A stretch of DNA of 64,000 nucleotides, taken from Branchiostoma belcheri (lineage: Eukaryota; Chordata; Leptocardii; Amphioxiformes; Branchiostomatidae). A program made the translations under genes and the position numbers. Below, in pieces: positions 23,801 through 35,800 of the stretch. Numbering within the stretch: the first letter of the stretch is position 1; every line of letters starts with the position of its first letter. Under the pieces are notes generated by a model. It did no database searches and was not told where the DNA came from. It saw only the letters and a list, made by a program, of their open reading frames with translations. Where the stretch lies: assembly GCF_001625305.1 (NCBI RefSeq), contig NW_017803824.1:2134960-2198959 (forward strand), in the 5' to 3' direction.

Positions 23801-26800
23801 TTTGACCACCTGTTGGCACCCTTCCCTGTCCTTAGTACTGAAGTGGAGGGTCTGGCTGTTCTGATGGAAGGCAAACCTGCAGTTCCTCCACTGAGGGAGA
23901 TCTCTCTGCCTGCTCCCACACCAACTACAGAGGTCACCATTGAGGTACAGGGCAAAATTGTTATGTCCATGAATATTTTCAGCAGTTTGGTGAATGATTG
24001 AATAACAAAGGTTTTTATTCATAATCATTCATTTAACAGGAGCTGATGTTTTAATGTACAGTGAACCAGTAACACCTACATGTAGCTTCAGTCCACAGTG
24101 AACCAGTCAGAATTGCTCTGATGAAGATGACAGATGGTCATCAAAATGTCGGCTCTTGTTAAACAAGTGTTTGTGAATACAGAACTTTGCTCTTCAATTC
24201 TGAGCCATGTGTTTTGAACTTGCAGCCCAAGTATGAGTTTATGGAGTCCACAGAAGAAGGGACCGCTGAGACCCCCATCGGCAAACCAGGTGCCGCACCA
24301 GCCATCGCCAGTGCAGCCGGTACAACAGGACCGGCCCCGTTCTCAGCCAGGTCCAAACCCCCGCCCAGACCCAGGTCTATCACCAGTGGCAGCCCCACAC
24401 CACGGCCTCCCAAATCACCACCCAAGACTCCAGGTACTTACTTGTACATCCCTTACTCTTTATCACGAAACATGGAAAGATTTAGATATGTCAGTTTTTG
24501 TAGTTGTGCTCGACTTACTTGACTTATGTCAGGTGCCAGTCCTCCTCTGCCACCCAAACCACCATGGCAGCCCAGCAGCTCCTGTCCTGCATAACCCTCC
24601 CCATGCCATCAGCCTGAAGACCGGTGTCCCTTTGCAACAAATGTGAGTAGGTGAGGGGTGGTCTTCCAGGCTTCCTTCTCCCATGTGCCAGGGACCACAG
24701 TACTAGGCTGGAGACTATTCCTTGCTGTTTCTTAGAGAGTGTTGACACTAGAAATTTGAATACAACATTTGGCCACACAAACTTGTTGTTAACATGAGTA
24801 TATATATTTCATAACATTTCCTGTAAGACATGGCGTACTGTTTTATTACTGTAGACAAAGGAGCAAAGCTACGGAGGAAGACGGTAGCAAAGAGTAGTGC
24901 CAGCAGGACGACAAGTATGAAATCCTCCACCACTGTCAGGTCCTCCCAGCAACGAACACCTACAAGGGCAAAGGTCATCGGCGAGTCAGATGAGGAAGGT
25001 GAGCATCACTTGATGGCTCTGGTACAGAAGGGAGTACATGCTGGAACCCTTCTATCATTGTAGCTCTTGGATGGAAATACGTTTTTTCCATTGGTTGATA
25101 TTACTAGTATTTCTGTTATTGTGACATACCTGTAACATGTACATGTACACCAGCATAATCTCCAAGCAGATCATACGGTGGCAAGGCAGTATACATTGGC
25201 CAGAGGAGTGTCCTTTAGTCACTGGATACTGTTTTGCCAATGGATATTGCCTGGCCAATTCGATACTGTCTTTTGCGGCCACCGAAAGATCTGCTTGGAG
25301 ATTACACCAGTATAGTTGGTGAAAATTTGGTCATAATCACATGTTTATTCTCCTACAGATGAAGCAGACAGCTCTTCAGAAGAAGAGGAGTTGCTGACCC
25401 TGAGGAGTAAGCCCCAGTCCAGGGTGGGGTTTGCAGACGATGTGGTGATTGACGGGGAGCTCTCCCCACCCCCCAGGAGGAGGGTCACCCCCAGGGTCAG
25501 GTCTGGGGAGGGGGAGAAGATCAAACCAGGTGAGCCACAGGTCCTTAGGATGACCTATCTCTCACTCACTCACTCACTCACTCACTCACTCACTCACTCA
25601 CTCACTCACTCACTCACTCACTCACTCACTCACTCACTCACTCACTCACTCACTCACTCACTCACTCACTCACTCACTCACTCTCTCTCATAGCTTAGTC
25701 AGCTGTTGGGGCAGCATGATGCTTGGCAAAGGTTTTCCACTGCTGACGATCTTCTGCATTTTGGCTGGTCCACTACTTTAAGTCCATGATCCATCAATGA
25801 TGTAGAATTACCTGATCATGACTGAGAGATAAGGCCATGTTGATTTGATTATATGGATGACATCCGCGCGCGCATGAATTTTCGGCCGTTTCAAAAAAAA
25901 GAAAAGTTTTCAACCATACTGTAAATCGTACAAAACAGTTGCAAAATGAGCAAAAATATACCGTAAGTTACAAAAAAACCATACCAATGTCGTAGAATGC
26001 CAAAATCAAACGAAAAAAGACGAAATTGTAAAGAAATGAACTTGAAGACTAGATTATTCGCCAAACCATATTCTGTCCCATTTGTTCAACCCTCATGACC
26101 ACGTAGATTTCATAATGAAAACAACTTTTTTTTTTGCAAAACTTTTTTTTTATTCGCACGCGCGCATCAATTTTGGGGTTCCCGGAGGATGTCATCCATA
26201 TAATCAAATCAACATGGCCTAACTGACATCCACTGAGCCTCTTAGGCTAATCTGTCTAACTGTGTGCCAAAAACACATATTAAGGATTTGATGTGCCAAT
26301 GTGTCAACATCAGCATATTTGCAACTGAGAGCCGTAAAATATATTTTTTATTCCCCTTTCCAGGCAGTGCAGACTCTGAGGCCTCCCAGAAGTCCATGAA
26401 GGAGCTGCTGGCTGAAGCCGAGGCTCTGGCCGCTCCCGGGGCCGACCCACTCTACAAGGCACGGCGGGGGTCGGGCAGGTCCAAGTCAACGGAGGAGGAG
26501 AAAAAATCTGACACACCTCCCGCTAAGGCTGAGAGATCGGTGGATGAAATTATCGCCACCTTAAGAGCAACCTCTAAGGATGGAAGGTAGAATGTCTATT
26601 TATTTTTGGAGATATATCTACATGTACTTCATTGTATGCTGGTACATGTCATGTATCTATCAATTTCAGACCTAGTGTTTCTCAATGATTGCTAGTAAAG
26701 GTTAGCAACTGTTGTGAAGTAGAAAAAAGCTAAAAACAGAAAGATACCAGGCTATGGAATTCAATGACTTCAAAAATGGTACATCCTACTTTCTCTGCTT

Positions 26801-29800
26801 AGCATTCAGCATTTGGTAAAGAGTATGGGAAGAGTAAATACACACCACTACCAGAGGACTAGCCCCCTGCTGTAGTGATTGCACAACTGTGTGGCCCAAT
26901 GGCTACTGAACCGAAGATGGGCACCACCCCATGCACCACATGGTGTGGGAAGGACTTGAACTTTTTCCAGAGCTGCCCCTGTGAAGACTTAGGCTGTCAA
27001 AGATGTCCAAATTCCCATCCTGCCCTTTTCATGACTATTATGTTAGTGCTAGTAGAAGTCTTCAATGGCAATGATGGGCAACCAAGCTCCATAGTGCTTT
27101 TAGATTTTGATGAATACCTGAGAAACATTGTTTGTTACCTGTGTGTACCTTTCTCACATAAAAATAAATGAAACATTCCACAGAGCTGCCCCTGTGAAGA
27201 CGGAGGCTGACAGGAAGATCCAGGAGATCATGGAGCGTGTGATGACTCGAGCCAGCGCCGTGCTGAGTGAGCTGGGAGTGGAGACAACGCTCACCAAACC
27301 TGTGCAGGAGGAGGAGGAACCAACACAGGTGAGTCAAGCTGTACAATCTGTCACATTAAGAATGGTGATTTACATCATCACCCAGAGGCCTGGCAAACCC
27401 CATCTTGCATTAAGCTAATGAAAGGGTACTAGTATGTCACCTCGTAAGGGACGGTATAACCCCGACCAATACATAGTGATCTTTAAGGGCCTGGTTACAT
27501 ATGTCAAGCAATCATCATAGGTTCGTAGGTGTTAACAATTTGTACAGTATTTGACAATGATGTTTTTCAGGAGGTGGATGAAGGAGAGAGTGAAGAAGAG
27601 GATGAAGAAGAGAGTGAGGGAGAGATGGAAGAACTAGAAGAAGGGGAAGAGGAGAAGAAGGTATGATAACTGTTGTATTCATTTTGAAACTTACTTTGAT
27701 ATACTTCTAGCAGTTTTCTTGATGTTTCTAATTATAATAACTTGTTAGTTTAAATTGACAGACATATGATATTCATGCAATATGAGTGTGTATCAGGTGA
27801 AATTAAATACTACATCCCTGTAATCATTGTAATCATTAATTTTGGTATAGAAGACTCATATTTAGCTTAAAACACATATTAAGTCTATAGTTATGACATA
27901 ATTGAAGTGCCTCTTGTCAGCACTTAACCACCACCAGTGTACTGAAAACAATTTCCTTTTGTTCCGTATCCATAGTTGGTTCCTACCATTGAAGTTGCTG
28001 AGCCCACCCCCATGGCCGGGGCGGATGCCAGGTCCCCCCTCCCCCCACCCCCTCCGTTTGTGAGCACAGAGGTCAGCACAGCGGCTCCATCAGTCACTGA
28101 GGTCCTCTCTCCTGAGCTGCAGCTGGGGGTGGAGGAACCGGCGGTGGTGGAGATCTCACCTGCAGAACTGGCTCAGGCCTGGAAGGTGAGATTAGATTGC
28201 ATATCTATTATGATATGCTCTCAGCGAAGATGATGGGCAAACTTAAAAATGTTGTTAGGCAGAATCTATTTCTAACCCGAAATATTCCACCATGTTCGAT
28301 CTGACATCAACTGGTGTTTATGGGATAAGGTTATGGTATCATAACCAAAGTGAAATGGGGATTACTGCTGTTTTTACTACATGGAATTCAACAAAAAATT
28401 CTAGTCTCTAGTTGTGAAACTTCATGTTACATGCTAAACCATGCAGTTCCAGATGTTTTGCCTACCAGTATACCCTGTCCTTGGTGCTGAACTATGTGTA
28501 AATTCACCCCATATGCTCACAACTGTTCAAAAAGGTAATATCTTTACAAGAGAAAGGTGTGCCCTTGTCTGCTACCATCAGGACTTGACTGCCCCAGTCA
28601 TAGTCTTTTGAGACTGACTTTTGAGTAGTAGTAGTAGTAGGAACAAGACAAAGTTGTTCCCTTGTCTCCTACCATCAGGACCTGACAGCGCCTGCAGAAG
28701 TGACCCATGAGGATGTGGTGAACATGGAGGGACTTCCTGTGGAACTGTCGGAGAAGTGGAGCGTGTTGGACGTCCGCCCCTCCCAGGTCACCGTCCCTCC
28801 CCGACCTGTCCTGCCGCTCACACAGTCTGTCTCCTTCTCAGCACTCAGGGCACCTCAGGAGGACACAGTGCCAAAGGTAGGGAGGATTTCCACATTAAGT
28901 GGAGGGCTGGAAATACCACCTGCAAATGTAGGTTGGTACAGGTAAAATTGGAGCTGTACAGGTGTTTCTGATGTCTACTGTACCTAACCTGCACTGGTCC
29001 ATGTACTGGTTATATGCAGGTTAGTGCAGGTAAATTTGGAGCTGTGCTGATACATGTGTATATCTGATGTCTACCTGCAACATAACTATACAAGTCTGTG
29101 TCCGGGGTTTATAGTTACATGTATATGTGGAATTTCTATTTTCTGATTCAGCTGTTTTGAAGTATTATTTGAAGAAAGTCAGAATTATCTTTAAGTATTT
29201 ATTTGTGTTTATGAAAAAGGGCTACTGATTATTTGCTGACCTCACTCTTGACATTTTGTCTTTGTATGCCTTGAATGTTTGCAACATGTTTCTGTTTTGT
29301 ATCTGCAGGAGGTCCAGCCCAGAGTGCGTGACAGCTCCCACACCATCCACCACTTCTGCACGTCCGTCCCAGCAGCCGTCCTGCCCCCACACCTCAGGAA
29401 CATCAGCAGGTTCCACCACACATGGTCCAAGTTCTTCCAGCCAGAGTACTACTCAGACGAGGTTTGTTCTGTAGTGGTAAACAAAGAACCAGGAAAGGCA
29501 GTAGGGAGTGAAAAATCTCAATCATGTACTAGATTTGCACTCCTAAACAAGGAGTTAACAGAAAGTGGGTTGAACAAGAAATGAAAATAGTTCATGTAAC
29601 AAAGCAGGTTCCACCACACATGGTCCAAGTTCTTCCAGCCAGAGTACTACTCAGACGAGGTTTGTTCTGTAGTGGTAAACAAAGAACCAGGAAAGGCAGT
29701 AGGGAGTGAAAAATCTCAATCATGTAATAGATTTGCACTCCTAAACAAGGAGTTAACAGAAAGTGGGTTGAACAAGAGAAATAGTTCATGTAACAAAGCA

Positions 29801-32800
29801 GGTTCCACCACACATGGTCCAAGTTCTTCCAGCCGGAGTATTACTCAGACGAGGTTTGTTCATTACAGTTAGTGGTTACAACATGGTAAATCCTGCTGAA
29901 TTTAGCATTATGCATTGCCAGGAACCCCCATGCAGACCCTTTATTCAGACTGGACAGGTTTTCTGCCCCCCTAGACCAGTCTAGACTGGACAAGTTTTTC
30001 CGCTAACCCCAGAAAGTAGATTGAACAAGAGATGAAAATACTTCATGTGACAAAGTGAACATTTAATTTTTCCCTTCACCATCCTTCCTGCTCTTTTCCT
30101 TAGCAGACTGTATGAACAAATTTGACTGTCCAAGAAAATTTACTGATTTTGAAGATACATCATCATGATTGACCTAAAAGATTTATTCCAATACTGAATA
30201 CAGTACATGTATGTAGCAATAGGCAACTTCTGCACGGTATGATAGGGTTGATATTTCTGTTCCCAGACGTTGAGTGAGACATCAGAAGACAGCGGGGTCG
30301 CGCCGTCTGTCACTACTACCGTACGCGACGCGGACAACACCTACAGGATTGAGGCCGCGGCGCAGCGTGTGATGGACAAGCTCCAACCCTCGCGCCAACC
30401 ACTGGACCTGGAGGGGTGGAAGGCTCTGGCGCAGGAGATGGTATGCCATGTTGACATGACATGTTAACATCCTCCTGTGTGGAATTGATGTCAGCCTTTT
30501 GGCTAGAAGTAACAAGTTGTTCAAAATTTCAAGCACTTTGAAGTAGCAAATGGCTCATTTAAGTTATAGGTGAATTAATGAATCATGATGTGCTGATAAC
30601 ACCTTGCTTTTTCTGCTGTACAGGTGGAGGGACCAAATCTCTCTATTGATGGGACGAAGATGGACATCAAAGAAGACATCTCACGGTAATTTTACTCAAT
30701 ATATGGCATCTTCACCTATCAAAGCTTCTTCGAAACATAATTCTTCTACAATTCTTTTAAGAATGAGAGCCCCAGCCATGCAGTGAGTGGTAGGAAAAAG
30801 TTGGTGACAATTGGGTGATTTGCCTACCAATAAGTTGTACAGCCTGTATATGTCTTCACATAATTTGCATGCTGTTAGCAATACACTGTATGTATTTTGC
30901 CTGATGTTTGTGGTTGTTCCTCCAGGCTGTACTGGACCCCCGCCCCGCCCAAACTGGACCTGCCCCCGTCCTACATCCGCAGCAGGGTGTGTCCCGACTA
31001 CGTTCCCGTGGAGACGGCAGGGACCATCAGTCCGGAGAAGAGCAGTCTGATGGAGTTCTCGGAGGAGGAGAGTGAGGAGGAGGAGGAGGAGGAAGAGGAG
31101 GAGGACCCAGAGGAGAGGGAACAGAGAGAGAGGTAAGATTGTGGGCGATTTGTGACTCATGTATCTGTGAAGTGTGTAACAGTGGGGTTCAAGCACCACA
31201 AAAACCACCATTCCAAAATAAAGGTGCTACACAGGGATGTCAAACATGGAGATTCGAAGACAATTCTTGAAAGAAAAGTGGGAGAAGTAACTGATCCATT
31301 CCAATGGGTCTAGACCTTTTGAAATGGATCAGTTAGCGGTGCTTGAACCCCACTGTTACAAGTTACAAGACTAGTGTAGCAATGGGAATGCAATCAATGT
31401 GTCCAAGCATCTGTTAGAAATGCATTGACTAACATTATCTTCCCTTCCTTCTTTTTCTGGCTTTCCCAAGTGATATTGTTCCTTGCATGTAAGTACATTG
31501 GAGATTATGTAGCAGACTTGTATATACCTGTATCTTTCATTGTAGTCTCTGTAAATAAAGACTCTAGAGATCTTCTGTAGGTACATGTATTCTACTTATT
31601 ATTCCCCTTTCATGGTCAAGTAACTCTAGTAACGTGTATGTCTTTTTATGTGTCTCTACGGGAGTCAGTCTGGGAGATTAACTTACTGTTCCTGTTGCCA
31701 ACTCCCCTCAGAATTTTAATTTGAATAAACAAAATAAAAATAAAATGAATAATTCATCTTTGATATTCCAGACTGTTGCGACACAAGCACCCGTCAGCGA
31801 CTGACCTGACGAAGCTTGCCCGGCTGCAGCTGGAGTGGGACCTGCAGGGAGGTCAGCCGTCACCTGAGAGGACAGAGGAGTCCCTCGCACCTACACCTGC
31901 CTCTGGGCTCACCACCAAGACTAGGGATGGTAGGCAGTGTCAGCATGTTTGTGTATTTAGTGTGTGATAGTAGGCATTGTTTCAAAATCAGCTTTTGGAC
32001 CTGATGTTGCTCCACTGACTTTACATAGTAGACTCAGGTTGTCTTCTTCTTCTTGTCTTGGCAGTTCAGTCTCAGCAGACTATCTGTGCACCTCTGAAGT
32101 TCTACATGTTAATCTCTAGTGACTTCTCAGGTTGTAGAGCCTTTAGTAATGAGTGTAACACAACAAGGACAAACAGGATGGCTGTCCCCTGCCTAGGCTA
32201 CCACATGGGCACATAACTTGTCACATGACTGAATCCTTCAATAATCTATAAACCAACTGGTAAGAGGAGCTGGCACTGTTTTCTTACCCTATTGTTATGT
32301 TTAACCTGTCTACAGAAGAGGTATCAGAAGCTTCCTTCACGTCGGAAATGTTCTACATGAAGATCACAATAAACTATTAACTAACTAGTGAGAGGAGTTT
32401 GTTAAAAGTTTATAGAGCTGTCACTGTTTTCTTACCATAGTGCTTTGTTAAACTTGTCCACAGAAGAGGTATCGGAGGCATCCTTCACATCTGAGATGTT
32501 CTACATGAAGACGAGGGAGCTGGATGACGATGAGATCTTCACGCCGGCGGTGGTGCGGCGGAGACGCGCCCAGTCCGCCCCTCAGCTGTTTGAGGAGGGG
32601 GAGGAGGTGTTCTCTGTTCCCGCTGACTTTGACACCAGCATCAGGGAGCTGAAGTACCAGGCACAGAAGATATCTGAGCTGAAGGCCTCCAGGGGACAGG
32701 TGCCTGCTAAGGGCACAGGGGAAGAGGTGAGACTTGCATATGTTACAAGTATTGTAATACCTTGTGTGAAGACTTACAGAAAACAATACAAGAATGCTTC

Positions 32801-35800
32801 ATTACCTCCAACATCGATTGCTTCATGTTGGACTATCATCACTAAATCCATGAAGATCTTTAACATAACAATGAGGAAAACTGTCAGCTCTCTCACACTC
32901 ACTCACTATCTGGTTTATCGTCTGTTGTTCCCTATCTAAAGCTGAGGAGACCTACTCAAGTACAAGTAAGTTACTAAGTTCCCTGTCTTTTGATGGTTAG
33001 ATGTGCTTGCACTCTGATGCTGAGCTGTAGCTGTCTTTTGGGAATGTATAATGATTAAAGAAATCACCAATGTCCAGTTTCAGTTTTTGTCAGCTGAAGA
33101 TCAAAATATTAAGATAATTTTTTTAAATGTTGTAAAACCCAGGCAGCAGATCCAGCAGCTATAGCAGCCACCACAGTCACCTCCCCTGGGAAGGAACCAG
33201 CCCAGGAGAAGGGTCTGATCATCAAACCTCCCAAACCTACACCTGCCGAGCTGGCACGGGAGGCTGGCATGAAGTACATCATCTACCCCAAGAAGAAGAA
33301 GAAAAAACCCGCCAAGAAAACCATCGGGTTAGAAAAGGCACTGGAGATACAGGTAGGTTCCTTACAAAAAACAACATACGAAACCGAGACAAATGTATAC
33401 AATGAATGTAGTAATGGTTGTAAGGAGATACTGTTTGAAATCTGCATTTCTTCTAACTGCACTGTATGGTTCTTTGTATGTATGTAGCTGAAGAATTCAC
33501 TAGGAATTGTTACTCCAGCAACATGGATAAATTTTTTAAACTACATGTATCAGACTTCTCAAGTAGCATCCACTCCTTTTTGTCAGTGATCACTCTTGTA
33601 GTAGCTGAAGACTGGGCTTAAAATGCTTTGAACCAACTACTGAGGATTACAACATAGAAATACTGTCAATGTTTGTAGCTGTACTGGCACTGTTTCTTTA
33701 GTTGAATTATTTTTTGACATATGACTTTCTAGACATTGTAGTCAGGTTTGACACAGTCCACATGTTTCCCTGCAGGAAGAGCTGCTGACCACACACCACA
33801 GACTGCAGCGGTCCGCGTCCCTCCCCAAGCTGGACCTTCCCGTGGAGCGCATGCTGCGAGTCCCGCCTCATGTCAGGACTGGAACCCGCGGGAGTGTCGG
33901 CAACATCCCCACCTTCCTGCAGTACTCCAGCGACAGGAACATGCCCGGTGACGCCGACATGCGAGAGTGGGTGAGGGACATCTGGAACGAATGGTTCGAT
34001 GAGGTGTTTCCTTCCAGTGAGGACGGCTGGTCTGAGATGTCCAGCGTGGTCAGTGAACTGGACACAGAGAGAAAGCCCACCACCGCACCGGTCATCACTG
34101 CTGATGCTATAGAGAGCATAGAGCCTATAGGAGAACGCGAGGAGGACAGAGCATTGGTGGAAGCACTCCAGGACGAGGCCAGACAACTCACAGAGAGGAT
34201 AGAGAGGGATGGAGAGACGCCATTTGACTTGTGCAGGAGGGGAGCCATCCACCGTAAGCTTGGACTACTCAAGAAGGCTGAATACGACCTCAGCAAGGCG
34301 ATACTCTTAGAACCGAAGCTTCTGGATGCCTACTGGCACAGGCACCTCCTTCATCTGGTACAGGAGAAGCCAGCAGCTGCTATTGAGGACTTGAACTTCA
34401 TCCTGAAGCATAACAAGAAGCACGTGGGAGCGTACCGGTCGCGGGCGGAGGTGTACAGGAAACAGGACGACTACACGTCAGCGATCGTGAACTACACACA
34501 GGCCATCAAGCTGCAGCCTGACGATCACGAGGCTTACTATTACAGGTCAGGCAACCAGGGGGGATAGCTTTGAGTAAATCTAGACTAGACTACTGTATTT
34601 AAAGGAAAAAATGGTAAATGTACATGTGGGTTCCCTTAGAATCGAAAGAATGTATTTTATTTACATATTCTTACAACTTTTCATGATATTGATGTCTCAC
34701 ATCCAATAGCTGCTTTGTATATGATGTCGTAAGATTATTCTGTCAACTTTGTATTTTAAATTAGTGTTTTTGTGTGTCTTAGTGGGTCTGCAAGTCAGGT
34801 ACAAAGCTTTTGTACCTCTATGTTGCATTGTCTAAATTGGTACGTTGGTGAAGGTTAGACATCCAGGTAATGAGATATGCCAAAAAACAGTTAATCAAGC
34901 AACTGGATATGATTTTGGAAATGGTCAGATGTTTCTGACAACTCTCCAGTGTCACTGACGAAAGGTAGTGGAAGCTACCTGAAATGTCTGACCATTCCCA
35001 ATTAATAATATCCAGTTGCTTGAGTAACTGTTTTTGACTGTCTACATTGCATTGATGAACATCTGTATATGTCCCTGCCTCCCCAGAGCTGAGATGTATG
35101 AGAAGAAGGGGGACATGTTGCTGGCCCTGGAGGACTTTGCCCAGGCCACGCGCCTCATGCCCTCCCGCACCGAGGCAGTCATGAAGCACGGCCTATACTA
35201 CTTCAACAACGGGAACTGGATCGGAGCGGTCAATGACTTCACAGCCCTGCTGCAGCAGGAACCCAACAACGCCGTAGCCAGGACGTACCGCGGGAGGGCG
35301 TACGCTCAGCAGGGACACTACAGCAGTGTATGTACAGGCTATGGTGTTTTGTACTGTTTGAAGTCATATTGAACTACATTGTATATGTTGACAATATGTG
35401 ATTCTTAAGATCTCAGCTAGGAATGTGACAATATGATTTTCCATCACAATTTTTTTGCTACCATGATATTTTTGCTCCTCTCCATCCTAACATTGCTACA
35501 AAGGAGGAATCTCAGGTCATGCAAGAGGTAAACAGTGCAAAGTGAAATGTCTTAAATCTCAATAATGTAATATTTCGTCTATCCTACTACACTGCCCAAC
35601 TGCACATCCTGTACTTAGTGTTAAAGGAGTACTAACCTCCAGAAGGAGGTGCTATATTTCGACAGGCATTTATTTTTGGAAGTGAAAAATGCATATTATT
35701 TTACAGTATACCATTAAATGCCCATTTTGCGCGCAAGTCTTAAAACGCATCGACCCCAGGACAAACTCTCGAAATACCCTTAAAAGTATCCCAGAATACA

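Larger units (their letters stand above)
21306..33352 (+). other. TTC6: TTC6 N-terminal half: disordered, acidic and proline-rich exons
   Basis: Exons 2-21 encode a coiled-coil-prone opening (FQQELALKKELADLERKS in exon 2), then Pro/Ser/Thr-rich linkers (exons 4-7 and 13), basic Ser/Thr stretches (exon 8) and three acidic runs: exon 9 (SSSEEEELL), exon 12 (almost all Glu/Asp/Gly) and exon 18 (a long Glu run before DPEEREQRER). Exon 21 ends in a lysine cluster (PKKKKKKPAKK) that could act as a nuclear signal or a microtubule- or nucleic-acid-binding patch. No catalytic domain is visible. Confidence 0.75.

Noticed and set aside
25391..25693. C-terminal LTHS repeat extension of TTC6 exon 9
   Set aside because: The exon ends at the GTGAGC donor at 25530; the repeat is the (TCAC)n microsatellite read through the intron.
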